Origin: Brevundimonas naejangsanensis DSM 23858
Lineage (GTDB): Bacteria; Pseudomonadota; Alphaproteobacteria; Caulobacterales; Caulobacteraceae
Reading direction: 5' to 3'
Assembly (NCBI RefSeq): GCF_000421705.1
Contig: NZ_ATXN01000002.1
Coordinates: 868,001 to 932,000, forward strand
DNA length: 64,000 nt
The notes under the pieces are model-generated. The model was not told the DNA's origin, searched no databases, and saw only the letters and a list, made by a program, of their open reading frames with translations. This document shows, one piece after another, positions 52,494 to 61,622 of this stretch (position 1 is its first letter; the number at the start of each line of letters is the position of its first letter). The position numbers and the translations under genes are program-made.

Positions 52494-53843
52494 TTAGTCG
52501 AGGCTTTCCAGCACCGCTCGGGCGAAGGCGGCGACGTCGAACGGCTTGCCCGCGGGGTCTTCGCCGCGCCTCACGATGACGATGTCGCGGCTGGGCGCGA
52601 TCACTACATACTGGCCCCGATTGCCGAAGGCGGCGAAGGTATCAGACGGCACGCCTTCGGAGCGGTTCATCAGCCAGAAGGTCGCGCCATAGCCGAAGTC
52701 GCCCGTCGGCGGCTGCGGGCCGGTCGGCGCCGTGACGTAATCGCGCCAGCCCTGCGGCAGGAGACGACGCCCCTCCCACACTCCGCCCTGCAGATACAGC
52801 TGGCCGAAGCGGGCCAGATCGCGCGCCGTGGTCCAGACCTGGCTCGACAGGATGTAGTTCCCGCGCCAGTCCGTCTCGGCCCAGGTGTGGGTCATGCCCA
52901 GCGCATCAAACAGTTCGGCGGGCGGATGGGCGGCGAAGCCCGGGGCCGCCGCCAGGGTCGCCAGAAGCGTGTCGTTGTTGGCGTAGCGATAGACCGTCCC
53001 CACCGGCGCCAACAGCGGCCAGCCCGGCGCCTGCTCATCGACCGCCACCCCGCCGAAATAGAGGCCGTCAGTGCGGTTGCCCGCCGTGTCGCTGGTCAGA
53101 CCCGAAGACATCCGCATCAGGGCGTCGAGCGTGATGGCCGCGCGCGGGTCGCCGGGCGTACGCCAGTTGGCGATGGCGGCGGGCGCCTTCACGTCCAGTT
53201 CGCCGCGCTGGACCGCAGCGCCGATGACGGTTCCGGCCAGGCTCTTGGCCACCGACCAGGTGCGCTGGGGCGTGTTCGGGCCGAAGTCGGCGGCATAGCG
53301 TTCCGCCACCCGCTTGCCGCCCTGCATCACCACCACGCCGGTCGTGTTGGTCCCCTCGCCGAAGCCCTGATCGAAGGCGCGGCCGACGGCAGCTTCCAGC
53401 GCGCGGGCGTTCCCCTTGGGCCGCGCGGTCGGCAGGTCGGGCGCCGAGGCCCGGCGCGCCAGCGGCGCCCGTTCAGGCGCGCCGCCCTGCACATAACCCA
53501 TCGGCTCGATGACGCAGCCGCGCCCATCGGTCCAGGTCGCGACGCGCGCCGGAGCGGCTTGATCCCAGGCGACGGTGACGGCGTTCCCCGTCATCTCAGC
53601 CTTCATGTCGCCGACCAGCGACTGAAGCTCAGGATAGATGCCGACCAGTTCGTTCGCCTCGACGCTGGCGACCGTCCGCTCAGCCCCCGCCGCCCGCGCC
53701 GAATGGACGGCGCTGCAAACCGTCAGCGCCTTGTATCCCGCCGCCAGAGCGCGGTGATTGGCCGTAGCCTCAGTCTGGGCGGAAACCGTCGTCGGCAGGG
53801 CGAGAACGGCGGCGATAACAAGAACACGTGACGCGATTTTCAT
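52494..53843 (-). CDS. Exported serine hydrolase (beta-lactamase class C/esterase fold)
   Basis: This 449-residue protein has signal peptide MKIASRVLVIAAVLALPTTVSAQ. After an N-terminal extension of about 130 residues with cysteines comes the hydrolase domain: RTWSVAKSLAGTVIG holds the SxxK motif, TVYRYANNDT the YxN motif, and the C-terminal RGQYVVIAPSRDIVIV strands close the fold. Family members are esterases, D-aminopeptidases or beta-lactamases; the substrate is not evident. ATG 53843 starts the signal peptide. Confidence 0.83.
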   Translation of the reverse strand: MKIASRVLVIAAVLALPTTVSAQTEATANHRALAAGYKALTVCSAVHSARAAGAERTVASVEANELVGIYPELQSLVGDMKAEMTGNAVTVAWDQAAPARVATWTDGRGCVIEPMGYVQGGAPERAPLARRASAPDLPTARPKGNARALEAAVGRAFDQGFGEGTNTTGVVVMQGGKRVAERYAADFGPNTPQRTWSVAKSLAGTVIGAAVQRGELDVKAPAAIANWRTPGDPRAAITLDALMRMSSGLTSDTAGNRTDGLYFGGVAVDEQAPGWPLLAPVGTVYRYANNDTLLATLAAAPGFAAHPPAELFDALGMTHTWAETDWRGNYILSSQVWTTARDLARFGQLYLQGGVWEGRRLLPQGWRDYVTAPTGPQPPTGDFGYGATFWLMNRSEGVPSDTFAAFGNRGQYVVIAPSRDIVIVRRGEDPAGKPFDVAAFARAVLESLD

Positions 53844-53903
53844 GCAGCCACGCTTCAACGCCGCACGCGCCCCTGTCAACGCATACCTGTCAACGCATAG
53901 TCG

Positions 53904-55694
53904 TCAGGCCAGCGCCTCGAACCGGTCGATCAGACCTTCCAGCCGCTTGGTCCCGATGGTCCAGAAGGCCGGGTCGCGCGGATTCAGGTCGAACGGCTTC
54001 AGCGCCTCGACATAGGTCCGCGCCCCGCCGCCCGACAGCAGTTCGCGATACAGCGGCGTGAAGCCCGCCGGATCCTTGGCCCGCGTCTCCATCAGCGCCG
54101 CGACCAGCAGGTCGCCGAACGCATAGGCGTAGACATAGAAGGGCGCATGGACGAAGTGGCTGACATAGGCCCACCAGTCCTCATAGCCGGTCAGGTCGAC
54201 AGACGGGCCGAGACTGGCGCCCAGTTCCTCCATCCAGATGTCGCGGATGCGCTCGACCGGAACCTCGCCCGCCGTCCGCTCGTCGTGGAAGCGCGTCTCG
54301 AAGCGGTGGAAGGCGATCTGGCGCACCACCGTGTTCAGCCCGTCCTCGATCCGGCCCGCCAGCAGGGCGCGCTGCTCGTCCGGCGTCGCCTCGGCCAGCA
54401 GGCGGTCGAAAGTCAGCCCCTCGGCGAAGATCGACGCCGTCTCGGCCAGCGTCAGCGGCGTGTCGGCCAACAGCGACCCCTGCCCCGCCGCCAGCGTCTG
54501 ATGCACGCCATGCCCCAGTTCGTGCGCCAGCGTCAGCACGTCGCGCCGCTCGCCCATCCAGTTCAGGAAGACATAGGGGTGCCGATCCGCCGTTACCGGG
54601 TGGGCGTAGGCGCCGGACTGCTTGCCTGCCCGCGCCCGTGCATCGATCCACGGCCGGTCGAAGAACCAGCCCGCCCGCTCGGCGAAGTCTCCGCCCAGAT
54701 CCGCAAAGCTGGACAACACCACCTCGCGCCCGCCCGCCCAGTCATAGGCGCGCGACGCCGCCGCCTCGATCGGGGCGTTGCGGTCCCAGTGGGCCAGCCG
54801 ATCCTTGCCCATCGCCCTGGCCTTCAGCGCGTAATAGCGGTGCGACAGGCGCGGATAAGCTTCGGCCACCGCCTCGGCCATGGCGTCCACGCTCTCGCCG
54901 TCGACCTCATTGCCCAGATGGCGGCTGTCGGCGGGGCGTTTAAAGCCGCGCTTGCGGTCTTCCAGCGCCTTCTCGGCGGCGACGGTGTTCAGCACCATGG
55001 CCATGGTCCGGGCGATGCCGGAAAAGGCCTTCGACAGGCCCTCGCCCGCCGCCTGACGCCGGGCGCCATCCGCATCGCTGAGACGGTTCAGGCCCTCGGC
55101 CAGAGTCAGTTCCTCATCCCCGACCGATGCGCGCAGCACGGCCAGGGTCTCGTCGAACAGGCGCGGCCACTGAGCCTGAATCGGTCCCCGCTCGGCGATG
55201 AAGGTCTCAAGTTCGGCCGACAATTCATGCGGCTTCATCGCACGCACCCGGCGCAGCCACGGGGCCCAGCGCGCGGCCGGAGCATGGGCGGTCAGCGCCG
55301 TCTCCACCGCCGCCTCGTCCAGCGCATTGATCTCCAGCGTCAGCCAGACGGTCGGGGTGGCGATGACCGTCAGCTTCTCGCGGACATCGGCCTCGAACGC
55401 TTGCGCTGCTGTATCCTCGCGGTTGGTGGAGGCGGCCAGGAAGGCGTAGGCGCCCAAGCCTCCCATCACGTCCGCCGCCTGTTCGTAAAGCCCGATCGCC
55501 TCGTCCAGCGCCCGGCCCAGCTCGGCGCCCGACAGCACGGCCAGCCGCCCCTGCCAGCCGTTCATCCTCTCCACCAGCGCCCTTGCACGCTCCAGATCGA
55601 CGGCGACGCGCGGGTCTTCGCGCGAGGCGTAGAGGTCGGACAGGTCCCACAAGGGAGCGTCGGCGAATTCGGTCGGTTTGGCGGGCGCGTTCAT
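53904..55694 (-). CDS. M3 family oligoendopeptidase F (PepF type)
   Basis: This cytosolic zinc peptidase of about 596 residues shows the M3 motif VLTLAHELGHGVHQTL (HExxH) and, 25 residues on, TLAETASIFAEGLTFDRLL for the third ligand. HAPFYVYAYAFGDLLVAAL near the end is also typical. It cuts oligopeptides. ATG 55694 (MNAPAKPTEFADAPLWDLSDLY) is the normal family start. A longer frame to 55898 would cross the palindrome at 55739 and the start of the divergent DUF4153 gene. Confidence 0.92.
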   Translation of the reverse strand: MNAPAKPTEFADAPLWDLSDLYASREDPRVAVDLERARALVERMNGWQGRLAVLSGAELGRALDEAIGLYEQAADVMGGLGAYAFLAASTNREDTAAQAFEADVREKLTVIATPTVWLTLEINALDEAAVETALTAHAPAARWAPWLRRVRAMKPHELSAELETFIAERGPIQAQWPRLFDETLAVLRASVGDEELTLAEGLNRLSDADGARRQAAGEGLSKAFSGIARTMAMVLNTVAAEKALEDRKRGFKRPADSRHLGNEVDGESVDAMAEAVAEAYPRLSHRYYALKARAMGKDRLAHWDRNAPIEAAASRAYDWAGGREVVLSSFADLGGDFAERAGWFFDRPWIDARARAGKQSGAYAHPVTADRHPYVFLNWMGERRDVLTLAHELGHGVHQTLAAGQGSLLADTPLTLAETASIFAEGLTFDRLLAEATPDEQRALLAGRIEDGLNTVVRQIAFHRFETRFHDERTAGEVPVERIRDIWMEELGASLGPSVDLTGYEDWWAYVSHFVHAPFYVYAYAFGDLLVAALMETRAKDPAGFTPLYRELLSGGGARTYVEALKPFDLNPRDPAFWTIGTKRLEGLIDRFEALA

Positions 55695-55738
55695 GCCCTT
55701 GGTTGTGGGGAGGCAGCCGCCGTGATGCAAGCCGCTTC

Positions 55739-55754
55739 CCCCTCGCTTGAGGGG
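55739..55754. repeat. Palindrome CCCCTC-GCTT-GAGGGG
   Basis: A 6-bp perfect stem lies in the divergent gap between the M3 peptidase and DUF4153 genes, flanked by CCTTCC-like and GAGAGGG sequence. It belongs to the palindrome family seen elsewhere in the window. Confidence 0.5.
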
Positions 55755-55818
55755 AGAGGGTGGACGCAGCGCCGTCTGTCGGTTCACCCTGCCTGCAAAG
55801 TTCAGGACAAAGCCCGAC

Positions 55819-57615
55819 ATGACCCACCCCGTCACCGACCTTACCGGCCGCGCCTCGCTGGACGGTGCGCGTGGGCTTGCCGCCATGCGTATCGGCATCG
55901 GTCTGGCGCAGGGCCTGATCCTCTATCTGCTCTATCGCTCGGCAGCGGACAGTGAGGCTCTGGCCTGGCCCGCGACCCAACCGCCGCTGTTCGCCGCCCT
56001 GGTTCTGGCGGCCCTGTTCGCGCCCGTGATGCTGCTGGCGGGCGTCGGGCGGATGGGGTGGAAGGCGCTGGCGCTGTGGGGCGCCGTGGCGGCGGCGGTG
56101 CTGGCGCTGATGGGCTGGCATGACGCGGCCCAGCAGACCAGGGACTATTTCCACCCGCCTTATCTGAACTTCCCGGTCCTGGCCTTCTCGGCGGCGGGCC
56201 TGTTCATCGCCCACCACCTGATCGTGCCCGCCGTCGCCGCGAGACGCTGGATCGCCGATTTCGACGACTATTTCGACACAGCTTGGAAGGCCGGGGTACA
56301 ACTGGTGCTGTCGCTGGGCTTCACCGGCGCCTTCTGGCTGCTGCTGTTCCTGGGCGCGGCCCTGTTTCGCGTCATCGAACTCAGGTTCCTGGCCGACCTG
56401 ATCGACGAGAAGTGGTTCTCCATCCCCGTCACCTGCCTGGTCTTCGCCGTGGCGGTGCAACTGACCGATGTGCGCGGCGGGCTGATCCGGGGCGTGCGGA
56501 CGGTGGCGTTGATGCTGTTGTCGTGGCTGCTGCTCGTCATCACCGTCCTGGTGGCGGGCTTTCTGGCCGCCCTGCCGTTCACCGGGCTTGATGGATTGTG
56601 GAAGACGGGCAGCGCTACGGCCCTGGTGCTGTCGGCGGCCGCCGCTCTGATCGTGCTGATCAACACCGCCTATCAGGACGGACGCGAGGACAATCTGCCG
56701 CCGGTCGCCTTGCGCCTGGGCGCGCGGGTCGCCTCGGTGCTGCTGACGCCGCTGATCCTGATCGCCATCTGGGGCCTGAGCCTTCGCATCGGTCAGCATG
56801 GCCTGACGCCCGACCGCATCATCGCCTCGGCCTGCGCCCTCGTGGGCGTCATCTATGCCGCCGGATACGGCTGGGCGGCGCTGTCGCCGCTGTGGCGCAG
56901 GACCGCGTGGATGAAGCCGCTGGAGCGGACCAATGTTCTGGCCGCCGTCCTGACGGTGCTGGTCATCCTGGCCCTGTTCAGCCCCCTGGCCGACCCGGCG
57001 CGCCTGTCGGTCAATGATCAGATGGCGCGGCTTAAGCGGGGCGGCGTCAGCGCGGCCCGGTTCGACTACGCCTTCCTGCGTTATGATGCCGGCAAGGCCG
57101 GGCGCGCCGCCCTCGCCGAGCTGGCGAAATCGTCCGACGCGGAAGTCGCCCGTCACGCCAAGGCCGCGCAGGCCTCGACCTCGCGCTATGAGCTGACGGA
57201 CACGACCACGCCCCCGCGCACGCCGACCATCGCCCCCTGGCCCGCGGACAGGCCTTTGCCCGCCGCCTTCCTGGCGCCGACAGCGCCCCCTGATCCGCGC
57301 TATGCCTGCAACAGCGACGACAACTGCCTCGCCGCTCAGCGCGACCTGAACGGCGACGGCCGCGATGAAATCCTGCTGGCGACCGCCTACAGGATCGCCC
57401 TGTTCGCTCAGGGCGCCGACGGCCGCTGGGTCCATCAGGGCGACTATCAGGTTCCGCATTGCCCCGGCCCCGGCGGGCGCGACCTGCGCGAGGCGCTCAA
57501 ACATCCCGATCTGAAGACCGCCGCCTCACCCTGGCCCGATCTGAACATGGGCTACTTGACCGGTCGACTACAGCCGGAAACCGTCTGCCCAAAATCCGCC
57601 GTCGTTAACCCCTGA
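55819..57615 (+). CDS. DUF4153-like membrane protein with calcium-loop-like tail
   Basis: This protein of about 598 residues has around 11 spans in residues 20-400 (e.g. LFAALVLAALFAPVMLLAG, LIVPAVAARRWIADFDDYFDTAWKAGVQL), resembling DUF4153. The rest is extracytoplasmic. Its RYACNSDDNCLAAQRDLNGDGRDEILLAT contains DxNxDGxxE, like an FG-GAP or EF-hand calcium loop. A role in envelope function is possible; nothing more can be read. A long frame opening at 55747 is extended by chance. Confidence 0.75.
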   Translation: MTHPVTDLTGRASLDGARGLAAMRIGIGLAQGLILYLLYRSAADSEALAWPATQPPLFAALVLAALFAPVMLLAGVGRMGWKALALWGAVAAAVLALMGWHDAAQQTRDYFHPPYLNFPVLAFSAAGLFIAHHLIVPAVAARRWIADFDDYFDTAWKAGVQLVLSLGFTGAFWLLLFLGAALFRVIELRFLADLIDEKWFSIPVTCLVFAVAVQLTDVRGGLIRGVRTVALMLLSWLLLVITVLVAGFLAALPFTGLDGLWKTGSATALVLSAAAALIVLINTAYQDGREDNLPPVALRLGARVASVLLTPLILIAIWGLSLRIGQHGLTPDRIIASACALVGVIYAAGYGWAALSPLWRRTAWMKPLERTNVLAAVLTVLVILALFSPLADPARLSVNDQMARLKRGGVSAARFDYAFLRYDAGKAGRAALAELAKSSDAEVARHAKAAQASTSRYELTDTTTPPRTPTIAPWPADRPLPAAFLAPTAPPDPRYACNSDDNCLAAQRDLNGDGRDEILLATAYRIALFAQGADGRWVHQGDYQVPHCPGPGGRDLREALKHPDLKTAASPWPDLNMGYLTGRLQPETVCPKSAVVNP

Positions 57616-57730
57616 CTCAGGTCTCCGAAACCCGATCTTCATTCCCTCCGTTCTAGGATTGTGTCGAAACGAGCCAGTCCCGAGCCAATGAGGACGGCCG
57701 TTCGATGGTGATGTTGAAGGGTGTGCTCAA

Positions 57731-59200
<1,470 letters not shown>

Positions 59201-59289
59201 CCAAGCCCGTCTTTTCTATTTCAGGGTTTCAACAGGGCATTTTTCACGCCACACCACCCCTTCCTGTTTACGGAGGGGAGCCTTCCATC

Positions 59290-59952
59290 TTGTTACGTCC
59301 CGTTGTTATCGCCCTGAGCCTGGCGTCCTTCGCCGCCCTGACCGCTGCCTGCTCCAACGGCGAGGCGTCGGCCAAAGCTGAAGCCGCCCCTTCCGCCGCG
59401 ACCAAGATCGCCCTGCCGCCCGAGTGCGAGAATCACCCCCTGCTGGCCGCCATGCCGACGGCCCAGACCATCGCCGGCAAGCCGCTGACCGAGGTAGAGT
59501 GCCAGGCCTTCTCCGTCGCGATGACCTATGGCGAACCGGGAACCAGCGCCAAGATTGTTCTGATCGACGCCAAGGCGCCGATTCCCGAGGACGCCGGCGC
59601 GCTGGGAGGTCTGCTCGCTACCGCCCAGAAGACGGCCTATGAGAGCGTCTCTCGCGGCGTCATCATGACCAAAGGCGTACGCGAAGCCGCCCTCACCTCC
59701 CCGACCGCCGTCGCCTCCGTCGGCGGCGAAAACTACCTTTCTGTCGTGATGGACGGCCCGACGGGCGAACCTGCCGTCATCAGCGTCGAGCCCAAGGACG
59801 CCGACGGCCGCGTCGGCGCCCTGATGAGCGTGCTCAAGGGCCGCTACGCCCTGAGCATCGGCATCGAACAGGACGACCTGTCCGGCGCAGACGCAGCGCG
59901 CGCGGCCTATCAGCCCTATTTCAACGCCATGCGCCTGAGCGCCCTGCCTTAA
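59290..59952 (+). CDS. Exported protein of unknown function, possible lipoprotein
   Basis: This 220-residue protein has a hydrophobic N-terminus MLRPVVIALSLASFAALTAACSNGE. The Cys could be lipidated although the lipobox (TAAC) is weak. The mature part has LPPECENHPLLAAMPTAQTIAGKPL and VLKGRYALSIGIEQDDLSGADAARAAYQPYF. No family is recognised. The TTG at 59290 has GGAGGGGAG about 9 bases upstream. It follows tacA by 89 bases. Confidence 0.65.
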   Translation: MLRPVVIALSLASFAALTAACSNGEASAKAEAAPSAATKIALPPECENHPLLAAMPTAQTIAGKPLTEVECQAFSVAMTYGEPGTSAKIVLIDAKAPIPEDAGALGGLLATAQKTAYESVSRGVIMTKGVREAALTSPTAVASVGGENYLSVVMDGPTGEPAVISVEPKDADGRVGALMSVLKGRYALSIGIEQDDLSGADAARAAYQPYFNAMRLSALP

Positions 59953-59960
59953 ATCCTGCC

Positions 59961-59989
59961 GTCACCCTCGGGCCTGGCCTGAGGGTGAC
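59961..59989. repeat. Palindrome GTCACCCTC-N11-GAGGGTGAC
   Basis: A perfect 9-bp inverted repeat lies 8 bases after the stop of the 59290-59952 gene. It resembles extragenic palindromes common in these genomes and may serve as a terminator although no U-run follows. Confidence 0.5.
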
Positions 59990-60071
59990 GAAGCCCCTCG
60001 CCGTCCTCCCGGAAGGGACCCATCCCCTATCCGGCGCCGCATCAAACGCCTGCGCCTGCGGCGGTTCCGGC

Positions 60072-60590
60072 TCAAGACCGGGAGGACGCTGGAGGCCGCT
60101 TCCGCCTCGCGGGTTTCTCGCCTTTGGCCTTGGCGGTGATCTCTTTCAGTTTGCGCCCCTGCATGGCCGACAGCGGCTGACCCGGCGCGCCCTTTTCCGG
60201 ATCGGCGAAGGCGCGGCCGTGTTCGCGAATCCGCTCCCCGACCGAATCGAGAAACTCGCCCTCCCAGTCGGACAGGGAAACGCCCGCCTTCTCAGCCGAG
60301 CGGCGGGCGCATTTCAGGGCGTGGAGCGCCGAGCGCTTGGCCGCCTCGCGCTGTTGATCCCAAGGGCTCAACAGCTTGGTTTTAAGGGCGCTGCCGTCCT
60401 TCGGACTACTTGAGCGGGTTTTAGTGGCGCTACCGTCCTTCGGACTACTTGAGCGCAGTTTAGAAGCGCTACCGTCCTTCGGGCTACTTGAGCGCGAGAA
60501 GCCGCTGGAGCGCAGCTTGCTCGAGTGGCCGCCCTTCAGGCTGCTGGAGCGTGAAGGGCCGTTGGAGGGCTTGAAGGGCGTGCGCTTCAG
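60072..60590 (-). CDS. Basic protein with 13-residue repeats, probable CTG start, downstream of gapR
   Basis: The C-terminal 99 residues (MSPWDQQREAAKRSALHALK..) form a helical, charged domain with basic tail KPARRKRPPASSRS. The frame continues open upstream through three 39-bp tandem repeats encoding RSSSPKDGSA-x-K-x units, then LKGGHSSKLRSSGF. No ATG, GTG or TTG occurs before residue 74. CTG 60590 gives MKRTPFKPSNGPSRSSS and has GGGAGG 5 bases before it, directly after the gapR stop. The product would be 172 residues. A shorter protein starting at TTG 60371 is the alternative. The repeated, basic N-terminus suggests DNA or RNA binding; this is inference. Confidence 0.55.
   Translation of the reverse strand: MKRTPFKPSNGPSRSSSLKGGHSSKLRSSGFSRSSSPKDGSASKLRSSSPKDGSATKTRSSSPKDGSALKTKLLSPWDQQREAAKRSALHALKCARRSAEKAGVSLSDWEGEFLDSVGERIREHGRAFADPEKGAPGQPLSAMQGRKLKEITAKAKGEKPARRKRPPASSRS
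60388..60504 (-). repeat. Three tandem 39-bp repeats, in frame
   Basis: Units at 60388-60426, 60427-60465 and 60466-60504 differ at a few bases. Each contains a 29-base palindromic core with GCGCT/AGCGC ends and a GTCC-GAA-GGAC centre. The length is a multiple of three, so reading frame is kept: 13 residues per unit. A fourth, more diverged unit may precede (60505-60560). Confidence 0.8.
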
Positions 60591-60601
60591 GCCCGCCTCC
60601 C

Positions 60602-60874
60602 TCAGATCTCGCCGAGGGCCGACAGATAGAGGTCTAGGATCGCTTCTTCTTCCTGACGCTTGGCCTTGTCCTGCTTGCGCAGGCGCAGAACCTTGCGCAG
60701 CACCTTGACGTCATAGCCTTCGCCCTTGGCCTCGGCGAAGACCTCCTTCATGTCGCCCATGACGGCCTGCTTGTCCTCTTCGAGGCGCTCCAGGCGCTCG
60801 ATGATGGAGCGCAGACGGCCCTGGGCCGTGGCGGTCAGGACGTCGGGGCTGGCGTCGAAGGAAGCGTCGTCCAT
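60602..60874 (-). CDS. gapR: Nucleoid-associated protein GapR (DUF2312)
   Basis: This 90-residue protein reads MDDASFDASPDVLTATAQGR, LRSIIERLERLEEDKQAVMG, FAEAKGEGYDVKVLRKVLRL and RKQDKAKRQEEEAILDLYLSA. It matches DUF2312/UPF0335 in full. GapR tetramers clamp overtwisted, AT-rich DNA ahead of replication and transcription and are essential or important in Caulobacter. The start at 60874 gives the normal length; longer readings have no support. A repeat-bearing gene follows 11 bases after its stop, so co-transcription is likely. Confidence 0.93.
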   Translation of the reverse strand: MDDASFDASPDVLTATAQGRLRSIIERLERLEEDKQAVMGDMKEVFAEAKGEGYDVKVLRKVLRLRKQDKAKRQEEEAILDLYLSALGEI

Positions 60875-60906
60875 GACTGAACTCCAGAACTCATAAACAG
60901 GCTGCG

Positions 60907-60978
60907 CCCTCAAACAGGCCAAGGGCCGTTAGGGCAAGAAGAAACCACGCGCTCAAGCAGGCCGAAGGCCGTTAGGGC
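60907..60978 (+). repeat. Two inverted, non-coding copies of the palindromic core upstream of gapR
   Basis: Copies at 60907-60935 and 60950-60978 are 29 bases long and agree with each other at 25 of 29 positions. The second agrees with the coding repeat core at 24 of 29, but on the opposite strand. Each can fold through a central GGCC-GAA-GGCC-type hairpin. They lie in the gapR 5' region. Confidence 0.7.
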
Positions 60979-61033
60979 GACTAAGTAAAGAATCACTAAT
61001 CACGCGCAGGCGCAGGGCTCAACGCCGGACGCG

Positions 61034-61060
61034 AAAAAGCCGCGGACAACGCCCGCGGCC
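61034..61060 (-). terminator. Rho-independent terminator after rpmJ
   Basis: GCCGCGG (61039-61045) pairs with CCGCGGC (61053-61059). On the minus strand the hairpin is followed by five U (61038-61034). Confidence 0.85.
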
Positions 61061-61139
61061 CTGTGGATAGTCATCCCATCCACCGACGATCGGCGCGCGC
61101 CTCGCCTTCAGCAGGCAGGGCGCGCCGGATCGCGCCTGA

Positions 61140-61265
61140 TCAGCCTTGCTTGGCTTTGAAGCGCGGGTCGGTCTTGTTGATGACGTACAGAACGCCCTTG
61201 CGACGAACGATCTTGCAGTCGCGGTGGCGACCCTTCAGCGATTTCAGCGAGCTACGGACCTTCAT
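61140..61265 (-). CDS. rpmJ: Large ribosomal subunit protein bL36
   Basis: This 41-residue basic protein reads [20 protein letters not shown] then [21 protein letters not shown]. It keeps one cysteine only, so it is the zinc-free (C-minus) form of L36. It starts at ATG 61265; the frame stays open to 61436 by chance. It lies between a tRNA-like gene upstream and gapR downstream, with its own terminator. Confidence 0.95.
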   Translation of the reverse strand: MKVRSSLKSLKGRHRDCKIVRRKGVLYVINKTDPRFKAKQG

Positions 61266-61394
61266 GGTCGGACGTCCCGGATTTGGAGGCCCGTGAGGGC
61301 GGGTAAAACAAAAGAGCCGCGGGCGAACCTGCGGCGGAGGCGGTCGTATAGAGAGGCCTTGGCCTTTCGTCAACATTCCGCGCGGGAAATCCGC

Positions 61395-61471
61395 TGGAGG
61401 CCTGGCCTCCGAGTCGAACGGAGGGTCTTCGGACATGCACGTCCGACGCGTCGCCCCTCCGCCACCAGGCC
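61395..61471 (-). tRNA. tRNA-like gene with atypical anticodon arm (possible pseudo-tRNA)
   Basis: Read on the minus strand, 77 bases fold as a tRNA: acceptor GGCCTGG with CCAGGCC, U8-G9, a D-arm with A14 and GG, a T-arm CTCCG-TTCGACT-CGGAG, discriminator U and an encoded CCA. Two features are odd. The anticodon stem TCGGA/TCCGA encloses 8 bases (CGTGCATG) instead of 7. One extra G lies between T-stem and acceptor, extending the T-stem or acceptor by a pair. The loop includes GCA after U, as in tRNA-Cys, and also GTG. Identity is uncertain; it may be a decayed gene or an unusual tRNA. Confidence 0.5.
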
Positions 61472-61622
61472 GTGCTCAGGGAACGACGCAATGTAAATTC
61501 CACTCCCTTAACCGCCTACTGCCGAAAAGGGTTAACGGCGCCTTCACCCTTATCACGGAAACTGATCCTGCCTTCGCGCGCTTGTGATTGGTCGTGGAAT
61601 TCGGGGGCGTTAGCCTGTGCTC

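Noticed and set aside
55225-57504. 759-residue minus-strand open frame
   Set aside because: It is antisense to the DUF4153 gene and enters the M3 peptidase gene in another frame; Gln/His/Gly/Arg-rich without domains.
60388-60504. CRISPR-like tandem repeats
   Set aside because: The repeats are contiguous with no variable spacers, are in frame with a gene, and no cas genes are present.
60376-60708. Plus-strand frame with LPSFGLLER repeats
   Set aside because: It is the complement of the minus-strand 39-bp repeats and overlaps gapR antisense; no ribosome site. The minus-strand reading joins a real gene and is preferred.
61395-61471. tRNA-Sec (selC) or two-piece tmRNA part
   Set aside because: The 13-bp acceptor-T helix recalls tRNA-Sec, but there is no UCA anticodon and no long variable arm; no tag-coding piece or tmRNA partner is near.
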